This document shows, piece after piece, positions 46,399-57,200 of a DNA stretch of 64,000 bases. The position numbers and the translations under genes were made by a program. The DNA is taken from NCBI GenBank assembly GCA_018894105.1, contig CM032133.1, forward strand, positions 14,150,501 to 14,214,500, given 5' to 3'. How positions within the stretch are numbered: position 1 is the first letter of the stretch; each line of letters begins with the position of its first letter. This DNA is from Jacaranda mimosifolia (Eukaryota > Streptophyta > Magnoliopsida > Lamiales > Bignoniaceae). The notes under the pieces were generated by a model that saw only the letters and a list, made by a program, of their open reading frames with translations, was not told the DNA's origin and ran no database searches.

Positions 46399-49177
46399 TA
46401 TAACACCCCGAATCAGGACAACACCCAAGCTGAGGCGCTACCAATTCTATCTTAAATATAATTCAAATAATAACTAAGAAACATGTAATTTAACCATCTC
46501 AAAGGAGAACAAGTCGTTCTATCCCAAAAGAACATTTCATAGAGCAAAATATATACATATCAAGTGACTTAAGTTCCATACATACATTCCTATAACATTC
46601 TTCAGGTAGTTGTCTAGATCAGGTGTTGACTACATACACAACCATGACACCTAATATATTACAAGATAACATCCAAACCCAAGGGCATGAACTCAAGCTT
46701 CTCACTCGATCCTGTTTGGAAAAACAAAGAATAAAAAAAGACGGCAAGTCCTAAGGACTTAGTGAGGGAAAAGAAAATAATAAGATTTAAAAGGAAAGTT
46801 AATGAGGTACAACTATTGATGAACAACAAGAAGGGAAATGATAAACAACAATCAAAGACAGTTCGGTAACAATAAGAATTCCAACATAAATCAACATTGT
46901 ACTGGGTACACATGATATCAATTTAACAAACTATATAGATACTAGTACCGGACGTCAGTACAGTAGGAATAATACTTCTTTATCGCTCCATTGCTCGAGC
47001 ACTCAGCTAGGTGGGTAATTAACCTATATTATGTCATGGTCGACAGCATGCCAAATCCCAACACTCACAGTTAGCTACCTGTAAGTCAGGATTTTTGGTG
47101 GGTTCTAGCCGAAAAGACCTGTGTCTGTCAGTCTGTTCCCCCCGACCGTCCTCCAGACCTAGTTCTCGGGCCCATACCCCTCATAGGGTCCCTCTAGGTG
47201 AAAACCACCCATGGCGTCCCATGGGTTAAAAGATATAATATCAACAGATAAAATTTTAACCTTTACACAATAACATAAATAGAATGAGATATAATCTGAA
47301 CATCCATATACTGGCCAGCAAGGCCGTTCTGGAATAATAATCCATAATAGTAAATAAGGTACATGAATAATTTAAGGGAACTTTTGACACAAATAGGTCT
47401 ACCAGACCATTCCAAATATCATTTTCGAGAAACGGGAATATATCAGACAGTTTCAAATTAAAAGAACCTCATAGGGTTCGACAATAACAACGATAATGAT
47501 AATTTGAACAAATATCACATTAGCAGAACTTAACGGGTTCAACGATATCATGGAATAATGCATACAAGCAAGAACCAATCAGTAGATCCCACACAGGCAA
47601 AATCAATAACTTATAGAGTACGGTAAGCAAACAATTTCAACCCTCACAGGGGTTTATTAACAAAATGATAGGTACAAAAAATGCTATATTGGCATATCCT
47701 CACCTCTTGTAGTCTCAAAATTCAAATCACGATCTGCAACCTATGAGTCAGTGGGTTCCAATTTCACGTTACCTAATCCAAAAGAATAGGTTCAGAATCA
47801 GAATCCCCATACAACCCTAATAATCCGTAATAATTACTATCATGCTTATCGTTAATCTAAAATTACTAACATCTTGATTTCATATGAACTCTAATAACTA
47901 AGCAATAACTAGTTCTTAATTACATAATCGTTCTAGTCATATCATCCAAAATTCACAATAATTGTCCAATTACTATCATTTGGATCTATATCCATAAATC
48001 CACAAGTTAAGGGTCAAATCCTTTAATTGACTCAATTAATTCTAACATAACAAATATCCGGGTCTACAAATTATAGGTACTCCTTGCTTAGGAATTATAC
48101 TCACATGTGTATATATATATATCAATCATCCCAACATTCTCATTCTTGTCATACATACATGGCTTTAAATGGAAGGTACACCATATGCATATATATCAAG
48201 GTTCAACCAACTAAAGCTTATTCCATAACTCTTTATTACCCAAAATGCTTATCTAGACCTAGGAGTCACAAACCAAGAACACCACTGCGATCGTCGAAAC
48301 GAGGAGAAGAAACTGGTCTTGGGTTGCCGGAACACTGTAGCCAGCCGCCGGAGCACTGCCGTCTGCCGCTGCCAGAAAATTTCACGGTCACCACCAAAAT
48401 GTTCCTCTCTAGCTCCTGAATCCAACCCCCTAATCAGATTTCAATTTCTCAACCTCGAACATCCTCAATTGAGCTCCTCAACCACCAAATAAGTTTCTCA
48501 CCATCGCTGATTTCTCTTCGATTTTCGTCACTGTCGTTGCTCCGATCCCCCATGCAAACATACCACGTGATCCCCTCTCTCAGCTCTTCCCAACCATAGC
48601 CTAAAATTGGATTTGGCCACTAGAAAATCACAAACCCACTTCCCACCGTGACACTCTCTCTCTCTCGGTCTCTCTTTCTCGCCGAAAATTTCAACGAGAT
48701 ATGGTGGTGTTGTCGTGGAGCTGGTAAGGAGGAGAAGAAGATGGTTGGTTTAGCTGGGGAATTTGGTTGCCGGAGGAAGCTCACCATGGAGGAATGGTGG
48801 TTGCGGTGATGTGAGGAAATGAAAGAGAAAGTGAATAGTGAAGAATGAGAAGAATGAAGAAATAAGTTGTTCTTCTTAAATCCAACTTTGTCAAATTGCA
48901 ATTGAGTCCTTAGTCTAATTAAGTTAATCAATTAAGTCCTAAAGTAATTAAAATAGCATATAGGTCCTAGTTGACAAGAAAAATACCATAGAAGCCCCTA
49001 AGCTTTCCAAGAAATGTTCAATCAAGTCTTCTCAAATTGCAATCCAACCCCAAAACTTTCCAATTTCTTGCAATTGAATCATTTTTATTATTTTTTTCGA
49101 GCCCTAAAATCTGATCAATAAATCTCTAAACTTCTAAATCCTTATTTCCAGAAGTACTGAATTCCAGGGGTGTTATA
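46399..49177 (-). mobile_element. T7 5' LTR
   Basis: 2,779 bp; TATAAC (mutated TGTAAC) ... GTTATA (mutated GTTACA). Collinear with the 3' LTR. It carries the dyad at 46745-46761 and a GC-rich tract at 48270-48700. An inserted segment near 48340 (extra 'ccgccgga'-type units) is the main length difference. The frames at 48084-48419 and 48620-48931 are LTR chance frames. Confidence 0.92.
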
Positions 49178-49760
49178 CTACATACTGAATTAGTTATCAA
49201 ATAATAACATAATGTAAGTTATTTTCATAGATAAAGTATAAAGAGGTTTACATATTTACTCTAACAAAAAATACTTAAAATTTAAAAATATCAAATGTCA
49301 AGAAAATTGTAACTGTAACTTCCGCATTATTACGAAATCATATAAAAAATTTTATATTTTAAAAAAATTATTTGCTTACATATCATATCAAAATATGTAT
49401 GTGTCATATCTAATCTGAAAAACGTATTTAATTAAATATTTTCCTCTACTTTTATTTTCTTAATTCTTTCATTTTTTTTTTCAATTTTATCATTTTAAAA
49501 TTTTTTGTATAATTTATAAACTTAGAGTTAGCAATTCTTCATATTCCACAACTTATCTAAGCATAAATTATCTTCAAACAAAATATCTTTAAATTGAAAT
49601 ATTCATATTATTTTATTTAATCAGTGATAGATTTTGTTTCTTTAAATACTAAGAATAATTATGGTTCATTTTTAATCACTCGAAGTAAAATAAGTACTCT
49701 TATAAATAAATTATTTCAATATGAAAATTCTTTCGGTGCATTGTACCAGGCACATGCTAG
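49178..49760 (+). mobile_element. Element X2, right part with Helitron-like 3' end
   Basis: It follows X1 at 36970-37535 closely ('gaattagttatcaa', 'tttgtataatttataaactt'). It ends with a decayed hairpin (CGGTGC...GTACCA) and CTAG followed by T at 49757-49761, the same terminus as X1. Confidence 0.72.
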
Positions 49761-50061
49761 TTTATTAATATAATAGAAACAACTAATGATATTACCACTA
49801 TATTTGCATTGCAAATATTATTACATTTAGTAAAATAATTTTCGTTACTTGTTTCATTTTAAAAGGCTTTTAAAAAAAATTATTATCTAGATTTAAAATA
49901 ACTACAAATGTAGTTAAATTTAACTATTTTTTATTGAAATATAATATGATTAGCAATTACGATTATCAAAACCTATTATTAGTGCTAATTAAATATCTTC
50001 AATTTTCAACTTTGATTGAAACTTATAAAAAAATATTATAAATTCATATATAAGGACTAAC
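49761..50061. other. Unassigned AT-rich stretch
   Basis: No signal beyond AT-rich DNA between X2 and H3. Confidence 0.4.
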
Positions 50062-50101
50062 ATAATAAATTTATAATATACAAGCATTGTTCCCGTGCTA
50101 T

Positions 50102-50932
50102 TAGGGGTGGCAATTTTCGACACGATACGATAACATTGTACGAATCAATAAGATGTTATTGGGTTTGGTTTTGGTGTTATTGGGTTGGGTTGATATCGGG
50201 TTGACATGATAAGCAACACGAAAATTTTGGGTTGGTTTGGGTTGAATTTCGGGTTACTCAATAAACACGATAATTTTATCGGGTAACCCACCAACGTGAT
50301 ACAACCCAACCCAACCTAAGCCGATCCAAATATTTAAGAAAGGAGAAAAAAAAAAGTATATATGTATGCATATGTTTTATGAATTAATACTTTTGTGTAC
50401 TTCTCCATTGGCCCTAATCTCAATTGGAAGAAGAGAATGGCAATAAAGAGATATAGCTAAAATTAAAAGTTAGAATATGTTATGCTTTTTGCATTTTTAA
50501 TTAATGATTTGATGTTAGTTTTAAATAATTTAATTCTAAATTTGTTTGTAATGAACTAAATATTACTATTGTTGATGTTGTATGGGAAATTACATGAAGT
50601 CTAATTATCAAATTACTTCGTGATACAAAACATGGGCCACCAGAATATAAGGTTGACTTTCTTCTAAATTTTAGAATAAGTTGATTTTTTTATTAAAATT
50701 TAAATTGAATATAAAATATTATAGGCTTTTTAGATGAATTATTAGTAAAAATAATAATCACAAGTTGAAATAGGTCGGGTTCGGGTTGACACAAAAATTT
50801 TTGGATTGGGTTCGGATTGAGGCTTATTGAGTTGAGTACTTTTCGGGTTGGATTCGAGTTGAGCAAAATTTTATAATATTCCTATCTCAACCTGATACGA
50901 AACAACCCAACACGACACGATTGCTACCCCTA
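50102..50932 (+). mobile_element. Non-autonomous hAT-type element, copy 2
   Basis: 831 bp with TIRs TAGGGGTGGCAAT (left) and TAGGGGTAGCAAT (right end read inward). It is flanked by a perfect 8-bp duplication CGTGCTAT (50094-50101 and 50933-50940). Subterminal GGGTTGGGTT-type repeats are present, with an AT-rich core. It is the same family as 2820-3591, inverted. Non-coding. Confidence 0.94.
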
Positions 50933-51057
50933 CGTGCTATGCATGAATTTTTTGAAAATACTATATTAAATGTTGCTGTAAATCATAGTTATAACTAAAA
51001 AAATAATATAAAAATAAAAATGCTGCAAAAAATGATCAACTAATGAGTATAATAAAA

Positions 51058-54000
51058 TGTAACACCCCTAATTATTTTATTAATCATGTTTATTATTATT
51101 TGGGGAATTATGTTAAATTGTTATTTTATTTATTCTTGATTTATGAAATTTTATTTAATTTAATTAGTTTATAAAGTTTGGGAGTTAGAATTACAATTTT
51201 TAAGGATTGAATTGGAACATTTTTATAAGCTTAGGGGCTTGCATGGTATTTTTCTAGTCAACTACGACTTATATGCTATTTTAATTAATTAGAGGACTTA
51301 ATTGACTTAACTTAAAATAGACTAAGGACTAAATTGCAAAAATGAAAATTTTGATTTGAAAAAAAAAAACGGGCAGCACGGTTTTTCATCCTTCTTCTCA
51401 TTTTCATTATTCACCATCATCTTTATCTCTATTTTTCTCCATTCAACCACACCACCCTCACCCTTTCCGGTGGCCATCTCCGATGGCCATCTCTACCATT
51501 CAACCTCACCAAACACTCTCATTTTTCCTCTAGCGACCCCAGCACCCTTGCATGCACACCATCACGGCGAAGGAAGCTTTCCCGTGAAACCCAAAAAATT
51601 GACCGTGACGGGTGACGAAGCTACAGTGGCGGGGAGGAGCTTCCTGGCGGATGTTCTAGAAGCTTGAGGCATGAGGAACACAACCGTGGCCTTGCATGGA
51701 GGAGTAGCGCGGTGGTGACGGAGAAAACTGGAGTTGCAGGTGCAGCGGCGAGAAGGAGGTGTTCAGGCTGTGGGCTTTAGCTGAAGGTCATCCAGGCCTC
51801 AAAACTAAAAACTAATTCGACTGTTGGACTCAGGAGGATTAGACTTAGTCAACAATAGTAGTTCTAAGATTTTCCGACGGCGGCAGTCCAGCGACTTTCG
51901 ACCAGAATCTCTGAGGCGACGATCCAAACACATGCAATGAGGTTTTGGATTATGAATTGACCTTGAACTCAGTCATTTTGGTAAAAGTTTGATTTATCAA
52001 TTAATTTGATTCCTGATTTAAATTGAATAAATCGTTAGGCTAGTTTTTGAAGTAAATATGAGTAATTGGACCAAAATTTAGATTATGGGCCTGGAATGGT
52101 TGCATGTGAATTTAATATAAGTAAAATGTGGACTCGGGTAGTTGATCATAAATTAGTTTTCATTTAATTAAGTAAATAGATACAATAGAGAAATTTAATT
52201 GTGTGATAATTTTAGGATTTATTGAGTTAATTGGAGTAAGAAAACGCTAACTTTGTAGATTTGGGACTTAAGTGACAATAATTAAATTAATTAAGATAAT
52301 TGGACTGTTATTTTGACTTGGGATGATGATATGAGGTTGACTATATAAATAAAGACCTAATTATGCCCTTTTGTTAGTACCAATATAAGCCCCATAAATA
52401 TTTTTGTGTTCGCGGCATAATTAGCTATACCGTAATGATAGTACCAATCGAACCCTAACTACCGTTCAGTGAATAGCTATCGATTTTAGACTGTTAATAG
52501 TAAGATTTTAATTATTAAGGATTATTAGAGTTAAATGGGATTTGATTGTGAACCCATTCTTTTAGATTAGGTAACGTGGAATTGGAACCCACTGACTCAT
52601 AGGCTGCAGATCATGATTTGCATTTTGAGACTACGAGGTGAGGGTCTACTAATCTGGCACCTTTTGTACCTATCATTTTATTAATAAACCCCTGTGAGGG
52701 TTTGAATTGTTTGCTTACCGTACTCTATAAGTTATTGATTTCCCTTGTTTGGGATCTACCAATTGATTCTTGCTTGTATGTGTTATTCTATGATATCATT
52801 AAACCCATTAGGTACTGCAAATTTTATATTTGTTCAAACTGTCATTATTGTTGTTAATTGTCGAACCCTGTAAGGTTCTTCTGATTTGAAACTGCCTGAT
52901 AGGTTACCTTTTCTTGAAAATGATCCTAATATTTATGAAAATGATATTTGAAATGGTCTGGTAGACCTATTTGTGTCAAAAGTTCTCTTAAATTATCCAT
53001 GTACCTTGTTTACTAGAATAGGCATGCCGGCCATTATTGGAAAATATTTTGCCTCGTATATGGCAAGTCATGTAAAGTTCCGAAATGTTCATGTTATTGC
53101 TTGAAAAGTTGAATTGATATTTGTTGGCATTGTATCGTGCAACCCATGGGGACGCCCTTGGGAACTTCAACCCAGAGGGACGCCACAAGAAGTTGGGCCC
53201 GAGGCTAGGTTCGAAAAGACGGTCAGGCAGTACGGACCGATGTTGACAAATCTCCTAGCTAGTACCCACCTACGATCCTGACTCAATAGGGAGCTGGAGG
53301 TAGCGAACTGTGAGTGACGAGATCTAGCATGCAGTCGACCATGCCAATAAAAGAAAACTATTACCTACCTGAGTTGAGTGCTCAAGCAATGGAGCGATAA
53401 GGAAATCTTGTTTGTACTGTACTGACGTCCGATACTAGCAACTATACATTGATCTGGGAGTAATAAGGATGGAATGACCAATAGTCTAAAATAGTTGATA
53501 TCATGTGTACTTTGCAAAATGTTGATTCGTGTTGAAGCTTTTATTGTTATCGAACTATCTTTGATTGTTGTCTATCATTTTTCTTCTCGTGGTTATTAAG
53601 TTGTTCATCGATAGTTGTACCTCATTAACTTTCCTTTTAAATCCTTTCATTTTCTTCTCCCTCACTAAGTCCTTAGGACTTATCCCCTTGATATTAATTG
53701 TCTTCAGACAGGTCAAATTGAGAAGCAGAGGCATGTTTTGGACAAGAGTGATTTTGTAATAGATTAAGTGTTGCTATTGTTCATATGAGTCACCTGATCA
53801 AGAGAACTACTTGAAGAGTGTTATGAGAATGTTTGTATGGAACTTAAGATACTGGATATGTACGTATTTTATATTATGAAGTAATCTTTTGGGATAAATG
53901 AATTATTTTCCACTGAGTTGGATTCTGATACTTGGGTTGTATATATTATGCTTTTTGGAATGATTCTTTTGGATTAGTTTGATTGTTTTACTTTTGAGAT

Positions 54001-54097
54001 AGTTAAAGTACAAGTTTCCTAGTTATTATTTGAACTGTATTTAAGATTTAATTGGTAGTGCCTCAACTTGGGTGCTGTCCCGAGAGGGGGTGCTACA
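51058..54097 (+). mobile_element. Tekay-like solo LTR T8 (subfamily A)
   Basis: 3,040 bp from TGTAACACCCC to GGTGCTACA, with a perfect duplication TAAAA (51053-51057 and 54098-54102) in H3. Dyad at 53666-53682, 'cccctgtgagggt' at 52687 and 'aaccctgtaaggttc' at 52864. The subfamily A block 'catggggacgccc...gtagcgaactgtgagtgacg' lies at 53140-53330. The GC-rich tract 51430-51930 contains the 103-codon frame 51356-51667. It is phenylalanine/serine-rich and then proline/histidine-rich, and similar LTR tracts elsewhere do not conserve it, so it is probably not a gene. No internal region. Confidence 0.94.
53666..53682. promoter_or_regulatory. Tekay LTR dyad, perfect copy in T8
   Basis: TAAGTCCTTAGGACTTA, a 7-bp-arm inverted repeat about 420 bp from the LTR 3' end, preceded by ccctcac. 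The homologous site is present in all nine LTR copies. A role as a protein-binding site, RNA hairpin or 3'-end signal is inference only. Confidence 0.6.
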
Positions 54098-54297
54098 TAA
54101 AATATTACCAAGACATATCAAAATTTAGTATTTAAAAGTTTAGAGCATGTAAGAACATAAAATAATATGAAATCTTACATCAATGATATTACAGAAAAAT
54201 GAATTTCAAATTATTCGACAAGAAGTTAAAAAAACTCAAAACTTCCAAAACTAAAAGTCTATGAGTAAGATTATAAATTACTCAAAAGATAGAAAAA

Positions 54298-54611
54298 TAT
54301 TACAACAAAAAAAAATATGCATTTTTAGTGGCATATTAGTAAGTCATTTAAAATTATGTTTAGTGGCACTTTGACATGTTATTTAATATATATATATATA
54401 TATATTTTGTGACACTTTAATGTATCATCTAATACAATTTTTTGTTGCATTTTATTAATATCACAATAGAGGTAAATTAATGGCATTTATACATTTAGCC
54501 ACAGCGCTACAAGTGGCACATTTAAAAAATACCATGAAATATAAAATTGTTACTATAACACTATTTAAGCGGCAATTTTTAATGCCACTAAATGCAATTT
54601 TTCTTGTAGTG
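54298..54611. mobile_element. CACTA-type MITE in H3
   Basis: The right end, read inward, is CACTACAAGAAAAATTGCAT, the well-known terminal repeat of plant CACTA (En/Spm-like) elements. The left end (tattacaacaaaaaaaaata, then 'tgcatttttagtggcat') is a decayed match. Internal 'agtggca' words recur. H1 and H2 lack this segment at the matching place. The 3-bp duplication cannot be identified because the left end is mutated. A (TA)n run lies inside (54386-54404). Confidence 0.8.
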
Positions 54612-56455
54612 GTTAAAAATCGGTAGAAAAAACTTAGAAGTGTAATAGTTTAAGATGATTTTAAATTAAAAAGAAGATGACTATACATTATGTTGAAAGT
54701 TAAAATATATAAAATTAAATAGAAGTCTACAAATTTTATTTTTTTAAAAAAAGCCTTATCTTATTTTAATTTTTTTGATTAAATTAACCAAGTCAAGACA
54801 AATCTATGATAGTAAAGATACAAAAATAAAAATAAATTTATAAAATAATTATAAACTTCAAACTGATATTAGAATATAAGGTAATGAAAATACTTGTTAA
54901 TTTGATTTATTACTTAGTTATTATGTAAGTGAAGAAAAATGAGAGTGTCATTAGTAATAAAAATTTAAAATAATAATGGATTGATAAATTAATGATAAAC
55001 TCAAAAATTTTGATTTTAAAATAGGAAATAATTAATGAGAGGATATGAGGATCAAATTAGATTGTAAAAAGAAAATTTGGATAAAATATATTATTATTTT
55101 TATTTTCAAATTTTTTTTGTATAAGTATAATTCGATGTTCATAATATTGCATAAATAGTAGGGAAAAAATGTCAACAAAAGAAATAATTAATCTAAAAAA
55201 TTGAAATTTTAAAAAATAAAAAATAATAAAGTTAGATATATATTTTGATGAATTAAATTATGTCTATTGTGATAAACTTAAAAATTAATGAGGGTATTTT
55301 CTCATAATTTTTTAAATAGATCAATATAGGTTTAAAGAACATATATTAATAAAGTAGCATATAATTTTTTTAAAAAGAGTTAGAATAATACATATTTGAA
55401 CATATATAACTGCATACATGTGAGGGGGGGAAAATTAATGGACTTATAAAATTAAAAATATTCAAAAAAATCAAAAATTCTAAAAATATTAGACCCAAAT
55501 AATAAATCTCATCTATAAAATTAGGGAAGAAAAAAGAGAGCTTAAATATAAAAAATAAAATTTAATAAATTAACTGATAACTTGATGGAAAGAATGAATG
55601 GAAAGATACAAAATATAAGATAAATAAATAAAATTATAAATCAAACGACCGAATTTATTAGTGGCTAAAGAGAAAATTGTAGTTATTAAAAATAATAAAT
55701 TATAAAAATATAAAAAATAATGGATATATCTCATTTTGTAAAATTATAAGACTAAAAGAACAAAATGAGAATTAAAAAAATTAAATAAATAAATTGGTAA
55801 CTTGAATAAGTAATAAATAAAAAGATATAAAAAGTACGGAATTTTAACAACAAATAAAAAGTTAGATGATAGACTTTATTCATGGTTGAAGAGAAAATTA
55901 TAAGTACTAAATTCAAAAAGTCTCTTCCACCATGTAACATAACAAAACTAAACGAATAAAATAAAATCAAAATAGTGAACAAACAAAAAATAAAGCAAAT
56001 AATTAATAACTTGAAGGATGAAATAATGAAACGTGCAAATAGGTAGAGAAAAAAAATGCAACTTTCAAAATACTCTACATATATTGGTATAGATATTAAT
56101 TAGTTATTAAATATAAGAGAAAAATTAAAAAAAAATTATCGAACTGTAGAGTTCAGATGATGAAGGAATCATCTATATATATAGAGTAGAGATAAAAAAA
56201 GATTTTGTAGATAAAATGCAATCTTATTATGATATTAGAGATATATAAAGAATGATTTGTTTCAATCAAAAATTGATTTCAAATTGAAATTTAGATATCT
56301 TTAAATGGAATAAACAATATCAAATTAATAATCAACAACCAATAAAATTTTTATAATTTAATTAAATAACTCAAAATTCTAAAAATTTAGAATTTGATGA
56401 AAATTACACAATCATGAATCCCACCACATTATGCTATATACAATAGAATGGATTT

Positions 56456-57195
56456 GAAATGCATTCGTTTATTCATTGCAAATAAATATCAAGTGGGATA
56501 AGATAAATTGATATCCATGAAGAGTTTTTAAACTATTAAAGCTAACAAATTTATAAATATCTTAAAGCCATTCGAATCATTATTTAATTGTCTATATACT
56601 TTTTATTAATCATACAAATTGATTACCATCATATTTTATATTTTACATACTATATAACTAATAAATAATATTCACTTGTTTGATAATCAATGCAATTAAT
56701 TATGTCATCATATAATTAATTATGCAATATGTTCATAAATAATTTGTCAGCATAAATAATGTAGTTAGTTTTGCAATGTTAGTCTAATTAACGTAATTGT
56801 TGAAACTAAATATACAAAAGAAAACTATAGCTAGAGAGTAAATATATGACTTTTATGAAAAGCAAATTCAATTTCATCAGAAGTACATTCAAACACTACT
56901 ACATCCACAAAATTCATTTAAAGGGGAAAAAAGACAAGTCTTCTAATATGAAACAATTAAAAGAGGCGGTATTTTTTTTTCTTTATATAGCACAACGATT
57001 TTTTATCATAATTGTACAAGTTTGATCGAATTTTCTATTCTCACAATTTTTGAATTTTTTAATTAAATTATAAAATTCTCTTATTGTTAATTTATTTTTT
57101 AATTTTATTTTAGTATATTCAATTTATCTATAATAACTTGATGTGAATGATTTTGACTATAAACGCAATTTGGTAAATTTAGTGAAAGTGGTCCA
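56456..57195. other. Unassigned AT-rich stretch with a reversed H-type end
   Basis: No coding. At 56985-57070, 'tatatagcacaacg' followed by a decayed 'aattgtacaagtttgat' resembles an H-family 3' end in reverse. The rest shows nothing. Confidence 0.4.
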
Positions 57196-57200
57196 ATAAC

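Larger units (their letters stand above)
40992..49177 (-). mobile_element. Tekay/Del-like Ty3/gypsy element T7 with both LTRs
   Basis: 8.2-kb element on the minus strand: 5' LTR 46399-49177, PBS 46381-46395, gag 45084-46000, zinc knuckle 44940-45025, protease/RT shards, PPT 43743-43754, 3' LTR 40992-43742. The flanks are ctatg (40987-40991) and ctaca (49178-49182), a poor duplication. However, the host X2 reads on correctly across the insertion when compared with X1 (36950-36985), which supports the ends. The 2.65-kb internal region is far shorter than a full Tekay interior (usually several kb), and integrase with its chromodomain is deleted. It is non-autonomous and dead. LTR identity by eye is roughly in the low-to-mid 90% range, so it is not recent. 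Confidence 0.93.
50062..56455 (+). mobile_element. Helitron-like element H3, multiply interrupted
   Basis: Host segments are about 50062-50101, 50933-51057, 54098-54297 and 54612-56455. The 5' end ('ttataatatacaagcat', then cccgtgctat|gcatg) is the same terminus as H2 but is split by a hAT insertion. The body matches H2 in the same order. The H-family 3' region ends near 56455 ('gaatcccaccacattatgct'). No coding capacity. A plus/minus frame at 55752-55982 is AT-rich chance. Confidence 0.65.

Noticed and set aside
40987..49182. Perfect target duplication for T7
   Set aside because: Flanks ctatg and ctaca agree at only three of five bases. The element ends are supported instead by host continuity with X1.
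50160..50290. GGGTT-rich runs resembling interstitial telomere repeats
   Set aside because: Units are irregular GGGTT(G), not TTTAGGG, and are fixed subterminal parts of the hAT element with counterparts at 3380-3530.
51356..51667. 103-codon frame with a signal-peptide-like start
   Set aside because: The hydrophobic stretch comes from the pyrimidine-rich tract common to all these LTRs. Residues are not conserved between copies.
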